Shown: positions 34,501 through 48,451 of the stretch, piece by piece
Numbering within the stretch: position 1 is the stretch's first letter
Layout: each line of letters starts with the position of its first letter
Source: Terfezia claveryi
Taxonomy: Eukaryota > Ascomycota > Pezizomycetes > Pezizales > Pezizaceae
Length of the DNA: 64,000 bases
Direction of reading: 5' to 3'
NCBI GenBank assembly: GCA_015179025.1
Contig: WHUX01000092.1
Location: 150,314 to 214,313, forward strand
Notes under the pieces: generated by a model
What the model saw: only the letters and a program-made list of their open reading frames with translations
What the model was told of the DNA's origin: nothing
Databases searched by the model: none
Program-made: the position numbers and the translations under genes

Positions 34501-37500
34501 GAGAGATTTTGCTGGTGCAGTGTCAATTCTTCAACAAAAGACGCAGACCCTTGCAGATATCCACGAAAACTGTCAGAAAGCACTAGGTGAGCTACGAGCA
34601 TGTCCTTTCGATTCAGAAACCTTTAAGCAGAAATTGGATACAATCCAGACTGCTGTTGATCAACTCAATCTCGAAAACTATGTCAATCTTTCTCACTGGG
34701 TTGGTGAGCTCAATACCAAAATTGAATTGATCCTCCTCTCTAGGCTACAAGATGCGATAATACTTTGGATCGAGGTGTTTGAAGGTCAAAAGGCCGAGGG
34801 AGTAGATAGTGATATTCAGAGGAAGCGCTTTAGTAGGATTAGTGGCGATGGGCAAGATTCAGGAACTACAGCACAGGATACAAAGTTCAACCCGAATATG
34901 AAGAGATTAATTCACGAAATTTCGATCAAGAACCAAGTCATTTTCTTGGATCCCCCGTTGGAGTATGCAAGAGCAAGCTGGTTTTCTCAGCTACATAACT
35001 GGATTGGTATTGCTTGTTATTTGCCAAAGCTGAAAGCTTCGAGGTATGAGATGAGCATACATGTGACTACGGTTGACCTAGATCAGAGATTTTCAGACTT
35101 GCCATCTGCGTGTGCTCCCACTCTCTCAGAGGCGTACGCTGCAATCGAGAAGAAGTTGAGCACCGTGCGGGCCTATGTGGATGAATGGCTCCGCTTCCAG
35201 TCTCTTTGGGACTTGCAGTCAGAACAGGTCTACGGCGTCTTGGGAGATGATCTTTCGAAATGGCTCCAACTTCTGCAGGAGATCAGGAAAACCCGCTCCA
35301 CCTTCGACACCTCGGAAGTCAGTCGGTCCTTTGGAAATCTCACAGTTGATTACGAGCAAGTTCAAACTAAAGTCAATGCCAAATACGATCAATGGCAACA
35401 TGATATCCTTCTCAAATTTGCAAACAAGCTCGGGAACCGTATGCGAGATACTCATGCTGAGATTGGGAAGGCCCGGCGTGATCTCGAGGTTCAATCCTTG
35501 GAGGCCTCTTCTACCGCTCAAGCCGTCTCTTTCATTACTATTGTTCAACAATGCAAGCGCAAAGTTAAATCGTGGGCACCCGAGGTTGAACTCTTCAAGC
35601 AGGGAGAAGCTACCTTGACTAGGCAAAGATATCAATTTCCGCAAGACTGGTTGTTCGTTGACCAAGTTGATGGCGAGTGGGCTGCGTTGAATGAAATCCT
35701 GGCGAGGAAGAGCAAGATCGTCCAAGATCAGACTGACGCCCTGCGGGCCAAGATTCTTGCGGAGGATAGGGTTGTTACGGATAAAATTCACACTGTGATT
35801 GGAGAATGGAACGATCAGAAACCTGTCTCTGGCACTATTGCCCCAGAGGATGCATCGGCTACGCTCAGTACCTTTGAGACGAGATTGACTGCCCTGAAGG
35901 GTGAATCTGAGATGGTATCCAAAGCCAAGGAAGCTCTCGATCTCCCCGCCGGCCCCGAAGATAAGCTGGCAGGCATTCTTGAAGAGGTTCAGGACTTCAA
36001 ATCAGTGTGGTCATCTCTTTCTACAATTTGGAAGAGCTTAAATGATCTAAAAGACACTCCATGGTCAAGTGTGGTTACTAGGAAAATTCGTCAACGTCTT
36101 GAAGACCTTATCAATATGACCAAGGATATGCCCAGCAGAATGAGACAATATGCGGCTTTCGAGCATATCCAAAATGTTCTTCGGACTTATGTCAAAGTCA
36201 ACCCTTTGCTGGGAGACATGAAATCAGAAGCCGTTCGAGAACGACATTGGGGAAAGATCTTCAAGGCCTTGAAGCCAGGAAAGAGGGTGTTTGTGAGTTC
36301 CCTGACGCTAGGTACTGTATGGGACTTGAATTTAGCTGCTAGCGAGGCTGTCATCCGGGACATCATCGCACAAGCAACAGGAGAGATGGCACTGGAAGAA
36401 TTCTTGAAGCAAGTCCGCGAAACCTGGACAAGCTATGTCTTGGACCTCATCGGGTATCAGAACAAATGCCGTTTGATTCGAGGTTGGGACGACCTATTCG
36501 CCAAGTGTAGTGAAAATCTGAACTCTCTCCAAGCTATGAGGCATTCACCCTACTACAAGGAATTTGAGGAAGAAGCAGCTTCTTGGGAGGATAAACTCAA
36601 CCGTGTGCACGTTCTGTTTGATATCTGGATTGATGTTCAACGACAGTGGGTTTACCTTGAGGGCGTCTTCACTGGAAATGCAGATATTAAGCATCTTCTG
36701 CCCGTCGAATCGTCAAGATTCCAGAATATCAATTCAGAGTTCTTCACCGTGATGAAAAAGGTGTACAAGTCTCCTTTGGTTTTGGATGTCCTCAACATTT
36801 CGGGTGTACAAAAGGCTCTTGAGCGTCTCGCTGAATTGCTCAACAAGATCCAGAAGGCTCTCGGTGAGTATCTTGAGCGTGAGCGAGTCTCATTCCCTAG
36901 GTTCTACTTTGTAGGAGACGAAGATTTGCTCGAAATTATCGGCAACAGCAATGACACGCACCGTGTTGCAAAGCACTTCAAGAAAATGTTTGCTGGGCTT
37001 AATGGGCTCGTCTTGGGAGACGACTCCACGATTCTTGGGTTTACATCTAAAGAGGGCGAACAAGTCAATTTGAAGAAGGAAATCTCACTCATCAAGACGC
37101 CCAAGATTAATGAATGGCTGACCGCCCTGGAGACAAACATGAAACTCACACTTGCAGAGTTACTCGCAGAATCGGTCCAGGAATTCCAGCAGATTTTCGA
37201 ATGTGAAGAGTTGAATAAAGACTCATTCAGAGAATACATTGACAAATACCCTGCCCAGATTGTGGTCCTTGGTACACAGTGCGTATGGACCAACGCAGTG
37301 GAAAATTCTCTCCAAGCCGGTGGTGGCACATTGGCGGCCCTCTACGAGAAGGAGGTGAAGGTGCTTCAAATGTTGGCCATGACTGTCTTAGGTGATCTCG
37401 ACCCTATCCAACGAAAGAAATGCGAGCACTTGATCACGGAATTCGTCCACCAGAGGGATGTGATATTTAGACTCAACGCAGCTCAGGCATCATCCACGGA

Positions 37501-40500
37501 GGAATACACATGGCTACTCCAAATGCGCTACACTTACAAGGACGAAGGTGAATATCTGCAACGCATTAAGATCCGGATGGCTAATGCCGAATTGGAGTAC
37601 GGCTTTGAATACATTGGTGTTTGTGAACGATTAGTCCGAACGCCATTGACGGATAGGTGTTTCCTGACATTGACCCAAGCACTTTGCCAAAAACTCGGTG
37701 GTTCGCCCTATGGTCCAGCCGGTACTGGTAAAACTGAATCCGTCAAGGCTCTCGGTGTGCAGCTGGGACGATTTACATTGGTCTTTTGTTGCGACGACAC
37801 ATTCGACTTCCAGGCTATGGGAAGAATTTTCTTAGGTATTTGTCAAGTTGGTGCGTGGGGCTGTTTTGATGAATTCAATCGTCTCGAGGAACGTATTCTC
37901 AGTGCCGTGTCTCAACAAATCCAAAATATCCAACTGGGATTGAAGAGGGGAGTAGAGGATCCTGAGGCACAGATTGAGCTAGTTGGAAGGCAATTGAAGG
38001 TCCATTGTAACACAGGTGTCTTTATCACCATGAATCCCGGTTATGCTGGTCGCTCAAACTTGCCGGATAATTTGAAGAAGCTGTTTCGCAGTGTTGCTAT
38101 GTCCAAGCCAGACAAGGAGCTCATTACCGAAGTTATGCTTTTCTCGCAGGGCTTCAATCAAGCGAAGCAGCTATCAAAACAGGTCGTCCCATTTTTCGAC
38201 TCTTGTGCAAAGGAATTGTCAAAGCAGGCGCATTACGACTTCGGTTTACGTGCGTTGAAGAGTGTGCTTGTCAGCTCGGGAGGCCTGAAGCGAGCCCGAC
38301 TCCAGAATGAGAATGTTACTGTAGATGAGGTCTCTACTGACTGGGAAGCTCAAATCATCCTCCAGAGTTTACGTGAGACGATTGCACCCAAGCTGATAAA
38401 GGACGATGTTGATATCATGGAAAAGTAAGTTCATCCCACCCTGGAACAACGTCATCTAAGCTATCACAGGATCGAGACCGAGTCATTCCCTGGTGTAAAA
38501 TATGTTCCTGGAAACCTGAGCAAGCTCGAAGACGCCATAAAGAAGATTGCAAATGAACAGAACCTTGTTGTTAATCCGACCTGGTTGACCAAGATCCTTC
38601 AGCTTTACCAGATCCAAAATATCCACCACGGTGTGATGATGGTCGGAAACTCGGGTTCAGGAAAGTCAAGGGCTTGGAGCTTGCTATTACAGGCATTGCA
38701 GCAAGTAGAAGGACAAGAAGGGGTACATCACATCATCGACTCCAAGGTCATGTCTAAGGAAGCACTCTACGGGAGCTTGGATTCTACAACCAGAGAGTGG
38801 ACAGATGGACTTTTTACCAGTATTCTCAGAAAAATCGTCGATAATCTCCGTGGAGAAGATTCGAAAAGGCATTGGATCGTATTTGATGGTGATGTTGACC
38901 CTGAGTGGGTAGAGAACTTAAACAGGTTAGTACTTACCCATTGCTACTTTATCTTCTTGACTGACAATGATTTAGTGTGTTGGATGATAACAAGCTTCTG
39001 ACTCTCCCTAACGGAGAGCGTCTTTCCTTACCTCCTAACGTCAGAATCATGTTCGAAGTTGAGACACTAAAGTATGCAACCCTTGCTACTGTCAGTAGAT
39101 GCGGTATGGTCTGGTTCAGTGAGGACACTGTCACATCAATGATGATGGTCACAAATTACCTCAGGCGTCTTCGGACCATTGTATTTGAAGATCTAGACGA
39201 AGATAATCCAATTACCTCCGGCCAAGTCGCGTCCAAAGCTATGGCAACTCAGGAACATATGGCTACTGCCCTGGAAGTATTAATGGAACGAGACGGCTTC
39301 ATTGTTGATGTTTTGAGTAAAGCACGGAAATATAATCACATCATGGATTTCACCGAGGCGAGAGTACTCAATACGCTATTCTCTCTGCTCAACAAGATCT
39401 GCCGTAATATGGTTGAGTACAATATCCAACATGTCGACTTCCCCCTCGACGACACTCAGATGGAATCATATCTCGCAAAGAAGCTTCTGTTGGCTTTGGT
39501 ATGGAGCTTCACTGGAGATTGCCCACTTCTTGACCGGCAAGCATTTGGTATGTATGTTGCTAGGTTAAGTACTACTGATACTCCCCCACTACATGAAGCT
39601 GCCTCATCTCTCATTGACTACGACGTTTCGCTTCCCAAGGGCGAGTGGGTCAGGTGGCAGGATCAGGTTCCAAATATCGAGGTTAACACACACTCGGTCG
39701 TCCAGACCGACGTTGTCATTCCCACTCTTGACACAGTCAGGCATGAAGATGTTTTATATTCATGGCTCGCTGAACACAAGCCCTTATTGTTGTGTGGTCC
39801 TCCAGGCTCCGGTAAGACTATGACGCTGTTCAGTGCGCTACGAAAGCTCCCAAACATGGAAGTCGTGGGTCTCAACTTTTCCAGTGCCACGACGCCGGAC
39901 CTTCTTGTCAAGACATTTGAGCAGTATTGTGAATACAAGAAGACACTTAACGGTGTCATTCTTTCCCCAACTCAGATTGGAAGATGGCTAGTTGTCTTTT
40001 GTGACGAGATCAATTTGCCAGCACCAGATAAGTACGGAACGCAACGAGCAATTTCCTTCCTTAGACAGCTTGTTGAGCAAAACGGATTCTGGAGAACTTC
40101 TGACAAAACTTGGGTTACCCTCGACCGTATCCAATTCGTGGGCGCTTGTAATCCTCCTACAGATGCTGGCAGAACTCCAATGGGCGATCGCTTCCTCAGG
40201 CATGCGCCTCTCATCATGGTTGACTACCCCGGAGAATTGTCTCTACAACAAATCTATGGAACGTTCAACTCTGCAGTACTCAAGATCATTCCTTCCCTCC
40301 GAGGCTATGCTGAGCCACTCACGAAAGCGATGGTACAATTCTACCTAGAATCACAGCAGAGATTCACGCCCAAGATACAGCCTCATTATGTTTACTCCCC
40401 TCGTGAGCTTACCAGATGGGTACGTGGTCTGTATGAAGCTCTTAAGCCCCTAGAGAATTTGAGTGTGGAAGGACTAGTACGCATCTGGGCTCACGAAGCC

Positions 40501-43500
40501 CTACGTCTATTTGAGGATCGACTCGTGGGTGAAGATGAAAGGAAATGGACACAAGCAGCTGTCAATCGCATTGCACTCGAGCATTTTCCTGGCATCGACG
40601 AGCAGAAGGCTCTTGGAGGCCCCATTTTGTTCTCCAACTGGCTATCCAAGAACTACGTACCTGTTGAGAGAGATCAACTTCGTGATTTTGCTAAGGCTCG
40701 TCTTAAGACCTTCTGCGAGGAAGAGGTGGATGTACCACTGATTTTATTCAATGATGTGCTTGAGCATGTTCTTCGGATTGATAGGGTTTTCAGACAACCC
40801 CAAGGTCACTTGATTCTTATTGGAGTTTCTGGTAGTGGAAAGGTGAGCACCCTAGCCAGATGTCGGAGACGTGTACTAATCCCATGTCACCAGACCACAT
40901 TATCCCGCTTTGTTGCCTGGATGAACGGGTTGAAAGTATTCCAGATTAAGGTTCATGGTAAATATTCTGCAGAAGACTTCGATGACGATTTGCGTGACGT
41001 GCTCCGCCGTTGCGGATGCAAGGGAGAGAAAATTTGCTTCATCATGGACGAGGCTAATGTCCTTGATTCTGGTTTCCTTGAACGTATGAACACTCTTCTT
41101 GCCAACGCAGAAGTCCCAGGTTTGTTTGAGGGCGATGAATATGCATCTCTCATGACTGCGTGCAAAGAAGCTGCTCAAAGACAAGGATTGCTCCTCGATT
41201 CCCAGGAGGAGCTCTACAAGTGGTTCACACAACAGATTGTCAAGAATTTGCACGTTGTCTTCACAATGAATCCGCCAGAAGGTGGCCTTGGGTCTAAAGC
41301 AGCTACTTCCCCGGCCTTGTTCAATCGTTGTGTCCTCAACTGGTTTGGAGATTGGTCAGATCAGGCTTTCTACCAAGTTGGTACGGAGCTTACACAATCT
41401 ATGGATCTCGACCGTGCCACATGGCAGGCAGCAGACAGCATTCCCGTTGCGTACAGGGACCTACCCCTTCCGCCCTCTCATAGAGAGGCTGTCATTAACG
41501 CCATGGTGTACATCCATCATTCACTCCATAAGCATAACCAGAAACTCAGGAAGCAGCAAAATAAGCAAACATTTCTCACCCCCCGTCATTTCCTAGACTT
41601 CGTAGCGCAATATGTCAAATTATATAATGAGAAGAGGGAGGACTTGGAAGAACAGCAGAGGCACTTGAACGTCGGGTTAGATAAATTGAAGGATACGGTG
41701 GACAAGGTTCGGGATTTGAGATCGACTCTGGCTGTCAAGCAAAAACAATTGGAGAGGAAGAGTCAGGAAGCCAATGAGAAGCTGCAGATCATGCTTCAAG
41801 ATCAGAAAGAGACCGAGGAGAAGAGAGCTGCATCTCTTGAGATTCAAGCTGCATTGGCACAGCAAGAATTGGAGGTGGCGAGGCGTAAAGAAGTCGTGCT
41901 TGGAGATCTTGCTCGAGCTGAGCCTGCTGTCGCTGAGGCACAGCGCAGTGTCCAAAACATCAAGAGGAGTCACCTTCAGGAAGTCAGAGCCATGAACAAC
42001 CCACCAGCCGGTGTCAAGCTTGCTATGGAGTCTGTCTGTGTCTTGCTTGGACACAAGTTGCAAAACTGGTCTACTGTTCAAGGTATCATTCGTCAGGATT
42101 CCTTCATCCCGAGCATTCTTAACTTCGACAACGAAAAGCAGATGACAAAACTCCTAAGAAAAAAGATGCTTGAGGAGTTCCTGTCCAAACCAGATTATAG
42201 CTTCGAGAAGGTGAATAGGGCTTCCAAAGCGTGTGGTCCTCTCGTCCAATGGGTGGAGGCTCAAGTCAACTACGCAGAGATTTTGGATAGGGTTGGACCG
42301 TTGAGGGAGGAAGTCCGTGAGTTGGAGAACAAAGCAGCAGAAACCAAGATCGGTGCACAGCAAATTATCGATACTGTCAAGGCCCTTGAGGCGAGTATCG
42401 AGAGATATAAAGTGGAGTATGCGGAGTTGATCAGTCAAACCCAAGCGCTGAAGGCGGAGATGTCCCAAGTGCAATTCAAGGTTGATCGCAGTGTCAGGCT
42501 TCTCGATAGTCTATCGTCGGAGAGGATTCGTTGGGAGGAAGGGAGCAAGTCCTTCGAGACGCAGATTGCTACATTGGTGGGGGATGTCCTACTTTCTGCC
42601 GCATTTTTGGCATACGCTGGTCTCTACGATCAAATGTATAGAAAGGCGATGCTAGATGACTGGACAAGACATCTCAAGATGTCCGGACTCCAATACAAAG
42701 AGCATAACCCCATCACAGAATATCTGTCGACTGCAGATGAAAGACTTGTCTGGCAAGAGAATACGCTACCAGTGGACGACCTCTGCACTGAGAACGCCAT
42801 CATTCTCAAGCGCTTCAACAGATATCCCCTCATCATCGATCCTTCTGGCAGAGTCACTGATTTCTTGGCCAATGAGAGCAAAGAGCGGCGGCTTACCATC
42901 ACCAGTTTCTTGGACGACTCCTTCACCAAACAGCTCGAGTCATCTCTTCGTTTCGGTAACCCCATTCTTATCCAAGACGCAGAACATCTTGACCCTATCC
43001 TCAATCATGTGTTGAATAAGGAGTACCAAAGAACCGGTGGACGTGTTCTCATTCAGCTAGGCAAGCAAGAGATCGATTTCTCTCCATCGTTCAAGCTGTA
43101 CCTCTCGACCAGAGACCCCTCCGCCAACTTTCCGCCAGATGTTTGCTCTAGGACAACCTTCGTCAATTTCACTGTTACTCAAAGTAGCTTGCAGACGCAA
43201 TCTCTCAACCAAGTACTCAAGTTTGAGAGAGCTGATGTTGATCAGCGCAGGTCCAACTTGATGAAATTACAGGGCGAATTCAAGCTTCATCTCAGACAGC
43301 TCGAGAGGAGACTTCTCCAAGCTCTCAACGAGTCGCGAGGTAATATTCTTGATGATGACCGGGTCATTGATACCTTGGAAACCCTCAAGACTGAAGCTGC
43401 AGAAGTATCGAGGAAAATGGCGGAGACAGAAGGTGTCATGAGCGAAGTCGAACAGGTAACCTTGCAGTACCAAAGTATTGCAAAAGCTTGTAGTGCAGTC

Positions 43501-45207
43501 TTTGCCATCTTGGAGCAACTTCACCACCTCAATCACTTCTACCAATTCTCTCTACAGTACTTCTTGGATATCTTCAATTCAGTATTACATGAGAATAAGA
43601 GGCTAGCGGCTGAGAAGGACTATGATAGGAGAATCCAGATAATATTACAGGATTTGTTTATTACCACGTGGGTACCCCAGTAAACCAATCCCGGCCTTGA
43701 ATCTGTCATGTTAACTGATCATTTCTAGATATCAACGAACTGCCCTCGGTCTCCTACAAAAGGACAGAGTGACTTTCGCATTACTTCTCGCCGAGGCTTC
43801 ATCTCATAAGATGGATAAGTCTCTGCTCGAGAGGATTCTCGACGAGGGCCTGGAAGGAGTTGATGTTTCTACTGAGACACATAGAAGGGAGGAGGTTATG
43901 AGCAGGATGAACACATTACCGATTTTCAAGACTGGAGTAGAGTCGGTACCAGAAGCGGATTGGGAGAAGTTCTTCACGGAGGAAAATGGAGAGAACTTTG
44001 TACCAACCCTGTGGGACGAAAGCCTACCGGGCCTCGACAAGAGGCTCCACAAACTCCTTCTTGTGAAGCTATTCAGATTAGATCGCTTTGTCCCCGCTGC
44101 TGAGTCTTTTGTCGGCGTAGTGTTTGGGAAGGAGTTGCTAGACTCCACTGGAGATCTGAAGCAAGTCGTCGACCAGGTATCTGCAATGACACCAATTGCG
44201 CTGGCATCATCACCTGGTTTCGACGCCTCTTACAAGGTCGACAGCTTAGTCGAACAAATGAGCAAGCGCTGCACAAATATTGCCATGGGTTCCAACGAAG
44301 GGCTAGGACAGGCGGATAAGGCAGTTAGTAACGCTGCATCAGTCGGCTCATGGGTACTTGTCAAGAATGTTCATCTTACTCCGGCATGGCTACAATCTCT
44401 GGAGAAGAGACTTGGTGCTCTCAAGCCACACCCTAACTTTAGGCTTTTCTTGTCCATGGAGTCGAGCCCCAAAATCCCAGTCAACTTGCTTCGGGCATCT
44501 AGAGTCTTGATGTATGAACAGCCGGCAGGTATCAGGGCGAATATGAAGGATTCCTTGTCCTCACTGTCTACTAGACCTGCCAAAGGGCCAGCAGAGAAGC
44601 ACAGAATCTACTTGCTATTGTCATTCTTACATGCCGTCCTTCAAGAGAGGTTACGATATGCGCCCAACCTAGGTTGGAAGGGTTGGTGGGAGTTTAATGA
44701 TAGTGATGTAAGCATGCTACGTCCCTTGTGCGCTGAAAGTCCTGGCTAACAGTTTTATTAAAGTACGAATGTTGCGCTTTTATCATCGACAAATGGATTG
44801 AGGTCGTCTCTGGTGATCGTACAAATATGGCCCCATCTAAACTCCCTTGGCCCATGATGCAAACTCTCATCACTGAAACCTATGGAGGCAAGATTGACGA
44901 CGAAGAAGACTTCTCTCAGCTCAAAGGCATTGTCGAGAGAATTTTTACCCCAGCTGCATTTGAGAATGATTATAAGCTTGTAGAGAGCAGTGAGGAGCCA
45001 TTGTATGTGCCGCAAGGAACGCAAATGAAGCATTTCATGGATTGGGTCAATCAATTGCCAGAGAGAGAACCACCGACGTATCTTGGGTTGCCAGCGAATG
45101 CCGAGAAGTTGTTGCTTGTGGGACACGGGAAGGGTATGATCAAGAACTTGGGAACGGTTATTGGAATGTTGGAGGATGGGGAGAAGGTTATGGCTGAGGC
45201 AGCTTAG
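31556..45207 (+). CDS. DYN1: Cytoplasmic dynein 1 heavy chain
   Basis: Model: 31556-31844, 31906-32235, 32307-32431, 32484-32814, 32872-33959, 34013-38424, 38470-38925, 38976-40842, 40894-43667, 43729-44707, 44764-45207; 4364 aa, the normal size for fungal dynein heavy chains. The N-terminal tail holds [20 protein letters not shown]. The six-AAA motor follows: AAA1 P-loop [10 protein letters not shown] near residue 1956 with Walker [12 protein letters not shown]2 GNSGSGKS near 2250, AAA3 GPPGSGKT near 2618, and AAA4 GVSGSGKTT near 2960, which is split by intron 8. The stalk coiled coil and microtubule-binding domain ([19 protein letters not shown]) lie about 41640-42530. This minus-end motor moves nuclei, endosomes and spindles in hyphae. 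All ten introns are 45-71 nt. Start: first ATG before a plausible N-terminus (MDPAVPTPG). Catalytic residues look intact. Confidence 0.97.
40843..40893 (+). other. Dynein intron 8, 51 nt, in frame and stop-free, inside the AAA4 P-loop
   Basis: Donor GTGAGC, branch GTACTAAT, acceptor ACCAG. It falls between the GSGK and TTLS codons of the AAA4 Walker A motif. Removing it gives [20 protein letters not shown], the expected family sequence. Its length is a multiple of three and it has no stop in the coding frame. Confidence 0.9.
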
Positions 45208-45549
45208 GGTTTAATAGGAATCGAATGGGGGTAACTAGTGGTATTTGAGATTTAGGATTCATGCGGGATGTCATTGATAGTTGTTATTCTAGGTGAATTT
45301 TGTGAATCTAATAAATTGAAGGTTGTTTGAAATGAATTTGAGTAACTTTGGCTGCTCGTATTCAATTACTGCATCTACATAACGCTCTGGAATTAATAGA
45401 TATTAAATACATACAACAGGCTATTAGTTGTCCTCCATCCTCCAGATCAATTGGGCTATTATCCAGTAGTCCAATTTGTGTCCGCCCAGCTAGAGCTGAT
45501 TGGTTACCTCAGTCCATGATCTGCTAACACTTTGGTATGACAACAGATT

Positions 45550-46430
45550 GAGCGCTTAACTCATTTCTGAGGGCATCGGCAGCGACGACTGGTACAGGAA
45601 ACACTTTGCGAGTTGTTATGCCTTGCCGAGAAGCATTAGCTAAGGTGATTGTGGATTGTCGAGGAGCTGGAGTATCCACAATTTCACCTCAGTATTCTCT
45701 TGCACTAACCATATCACCTACTGCGCAAAAATATAGACCGTTATGATATTTTTCTGCCATTCAATCTCGAACCACTTGCCCACGATAGTGTAAAGCAGTA
45801 TCCACCTCGTGTTTTCTAAGCTTAGAACCAAGCTTCAATTTGGTCTAAAACCAAGGGATTAAAAGTTGCAAAATTCTCAGCGTCCATTGATCATCTAAAA
45901 ACTTCATCACTGGAGGTATTTCTCTGGGGGAGAATTTCCCCTCCTGTTCAAGTTCTGTAGTTTTCCATACTTCAAATGGAGGGTGTACTTTGCTTAGTGT
46001 GGATAGGGTTGACCAATGACAAATCTCATGGGGAGTTTTGAGTACTATTGAAAATTTTTATTTTGTTCACTCTGAAGTGCTGTATCCCAGTGGGCATGCT
46101 GGATTGGCCCAGTGAAGTTTCTATATAGTGAGACGAGATTGTACAATTCCACTGGCTTACTCAGACTTGAGTTTGCGCGAGGTTTTTCCGTGTTTTAATT
46201 TTTAATATAATAAATGCTCAACTTTTCTCCCTTTAAATTCCCCACCATTATCAGACTGTAAAATTCCAGGTGGGACATAAAGCTGAACCCACAATGCCAT
46301 TTGCAGATACCACATACTATGATAGCCTTTCAAATGACAGATCCATTTATATTGTCCATCGGGCTCATGAATTAGATCAATTTGAACTCGTTCAATATCT
46401 CTATATTCAATTGCGTTATAGACCAAATGC
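45550..46430 (-). pseudogene. Decayed retroelement-type integrase remnant
   Basis: On the minus strand 46426-46202 encodes ERVQIDLIHEPDGQYKWICH and then PPGILQSDNGGEFKG. This is the rve integrase core, with the second catalytic Asp in the SDNGGEF block, and resembles the KRBA2-like integrases found in Ty3/gypsy-related and Ginger-type elements. The frame then stops. Further 3' on the same strand, pieces such as PFEVWKTTE and MAEKYHNGLYFCAVGDMV resemble the post-catalytic part of the same proteins, but with stops and frame changes. No reverse transcriptase, RNase H or LTRs were found nearby, and the catalytic Glu region is not recognisable. It is an inactive fragment. Confidence 0.62.
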
Positions 46431-46471
46431 AGTGATTAAATATATTGCCCACGAGAGAGCATAGTAGGTAT

Positions 46472-46506
46472 GCCGCCCGCGGGCGGCTGTGCTGCCCGCG
46501 AGCGGC
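46472..46506. repeat. GC-rich palindrome cluster in AT-rich DNA
   Basis: GCCGCCCGCGGGCGGC (46472-46487) is a perfect 16-nt palindrome. Six bases later GCCCGCGAGCGGC (46494-46506) is a second, imperfect reverse complement of the same sequence. It abuts the upstream end of the integrase remnant. Confidence 0.92.
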
Positions 46507-48427
46507 CCAGAGCACATACATACATACATAATCCCGACTTGTAACTGAGAATAGGTATTTACCTCCAATTATTAGTTCACACACGCAAATATTGCCGCTG
46601 GCATTTATTTCGATCCCGCTTGCCAAACATAAAAATTCAGGGTAACGCATTTCGCAATTTGCAGAGTGGCTGAGAAGCATTTGAAAGCCCATTTCCACCT
46701 GGACATGTGGGGGGGTGTCATATATGGCGCAAATCTGAAACAACCACATTGCACGTGTTGAAGGGGACTCGGGTAGAGTGGGTTCCCCACGCTAGTGCCC
46801 AAACGCTGGGTATGCTCGCGATTCACAGCTGGCTATCTAACCTATGTACCCAGCTTCATGTCAAAGAACCAAAAGAAGAAAAAATGTTCATACATTATCC
46901 AGGTGCGGTCAGGTACTACTGTCGTAGATTCACAACGCTTGGCATTATATGACTTGGGGGGGGGAAGAGAAAATGTAAAGATGCTATATCTGTAGGGGGT
47001 TATAAGCAAGGTTGATTTAAATTAAATTATATTAATCATAAAATTGAACAGAGATCCAGGACGGGGAGACGGGACGGACAAGGGGGATTAGTATCGACAA
47101 CCTGCAGGATCATGGGGATAAGAGACATGATAAACCACTAACTTTGTGATTGATCGTATTGCGGCGAGATCAGAGATTTCCTGTCCTCATCGTACAGCAG
47201 GCATTACAATGCTGTTTTTGCTGGCATTCAGACATAACGTATACCGGAGATAAACAAACGATAGGAGGGCTAATTTGATCAGCTACAGGTATGCGAATGA
47301 CGGTGAAGAAAACTCGAAGTAAAAGTGATATGGGATTGGTGACAAAGTCTGAATATACATACGTATCATGCATGCCGCATCGGGCAACTTTAACCCAATG
47401 TGATAGCTTGGCGGTCGGGTTCGAGACTAATAGCTTGGTGATGTTTAACTTTTGATGTTTTTTTGAAAATAAGTTCAATTGGACTACTAAGGTACCTACC
47501 AAAGTCCCGAGAGTAAGGAAATTATGTCATAAACCAACGTTTAGTATAATATTAGCTTCAGCAAAGCGAAACTTATCGTTCCCCACTCTGCTCGCCCCAA
47601 AAAGGCTCTGAAACACCTCTCCACATCAACATCAACATCGGGTCGTTATTTCCTTTTCCGGACACGGAAAAAAAAAAAAAAAGAAAAAGAGAGAGAACAC
47701 ACCGGTTACGTTACATGTCTCAAATTCTCTCCCGTTCCGCGGCTGCGCGGCTGGGTTGGGGTTTTTGTGACGATCTGGCGTCAGGGTTTTTATCTAACGT
47801 TACACAACACACACATAACGAACATTTGTTTGTATTTGAACGCTCTATAATTACCCCAAAATGACATGTACATGCTACTCAATGTTATTTTAATATCATG
47901 AAATCAAAAGCTTCGGGCATTTAATTGACACTATTACTTAGCACAGCCCTATGAAAGTTCTAGTCATAAACCTGACGTTGGCCCTGGTGGGCATACATAA
48001 GTACGTACAGTATATGCTGTGTAACAACTGGGGTCCCACATTCAGCGCCAGCCCCTCGTAGGTACCTTGGGAGGCAAATCACGTACGGTACCTACCTAGG
48101 GTGCCTAGAGGACATGTTGTGGCAATGAGACATCTCCGCGAATATTTAAGACATACCGCTTCCGTCAGTCAGTCAGTCCGTGAGCAAACTATCACAGCCA
48201 GCCCTAGGAAAGATAGTTAGCCCAATTAGTACGTGAGGAACACTAGGACAACAACAAATGCGAACTGATATCAGATAACTTTCTACTGATGAGATGACAT
48301 TTTGGTTTGATAACAGTACCAACCATCTAAAAATCAACATTCAATTCAGATACGCATTGTTGTAGCATCATTAGCAGAAAACTCGGCATGCCGATTCCAA
48401 CAACAAATCATTTTCGCCGCCTCGCAA

Positions 48428-48451
48428 CCCCCCCCCCCACACACACACACC
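48428..48451. repeat. C11 tract followed by (AC)n
   Basis: Eleven C residues run into about six AC dinucleotides. Confidence 0.88.
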
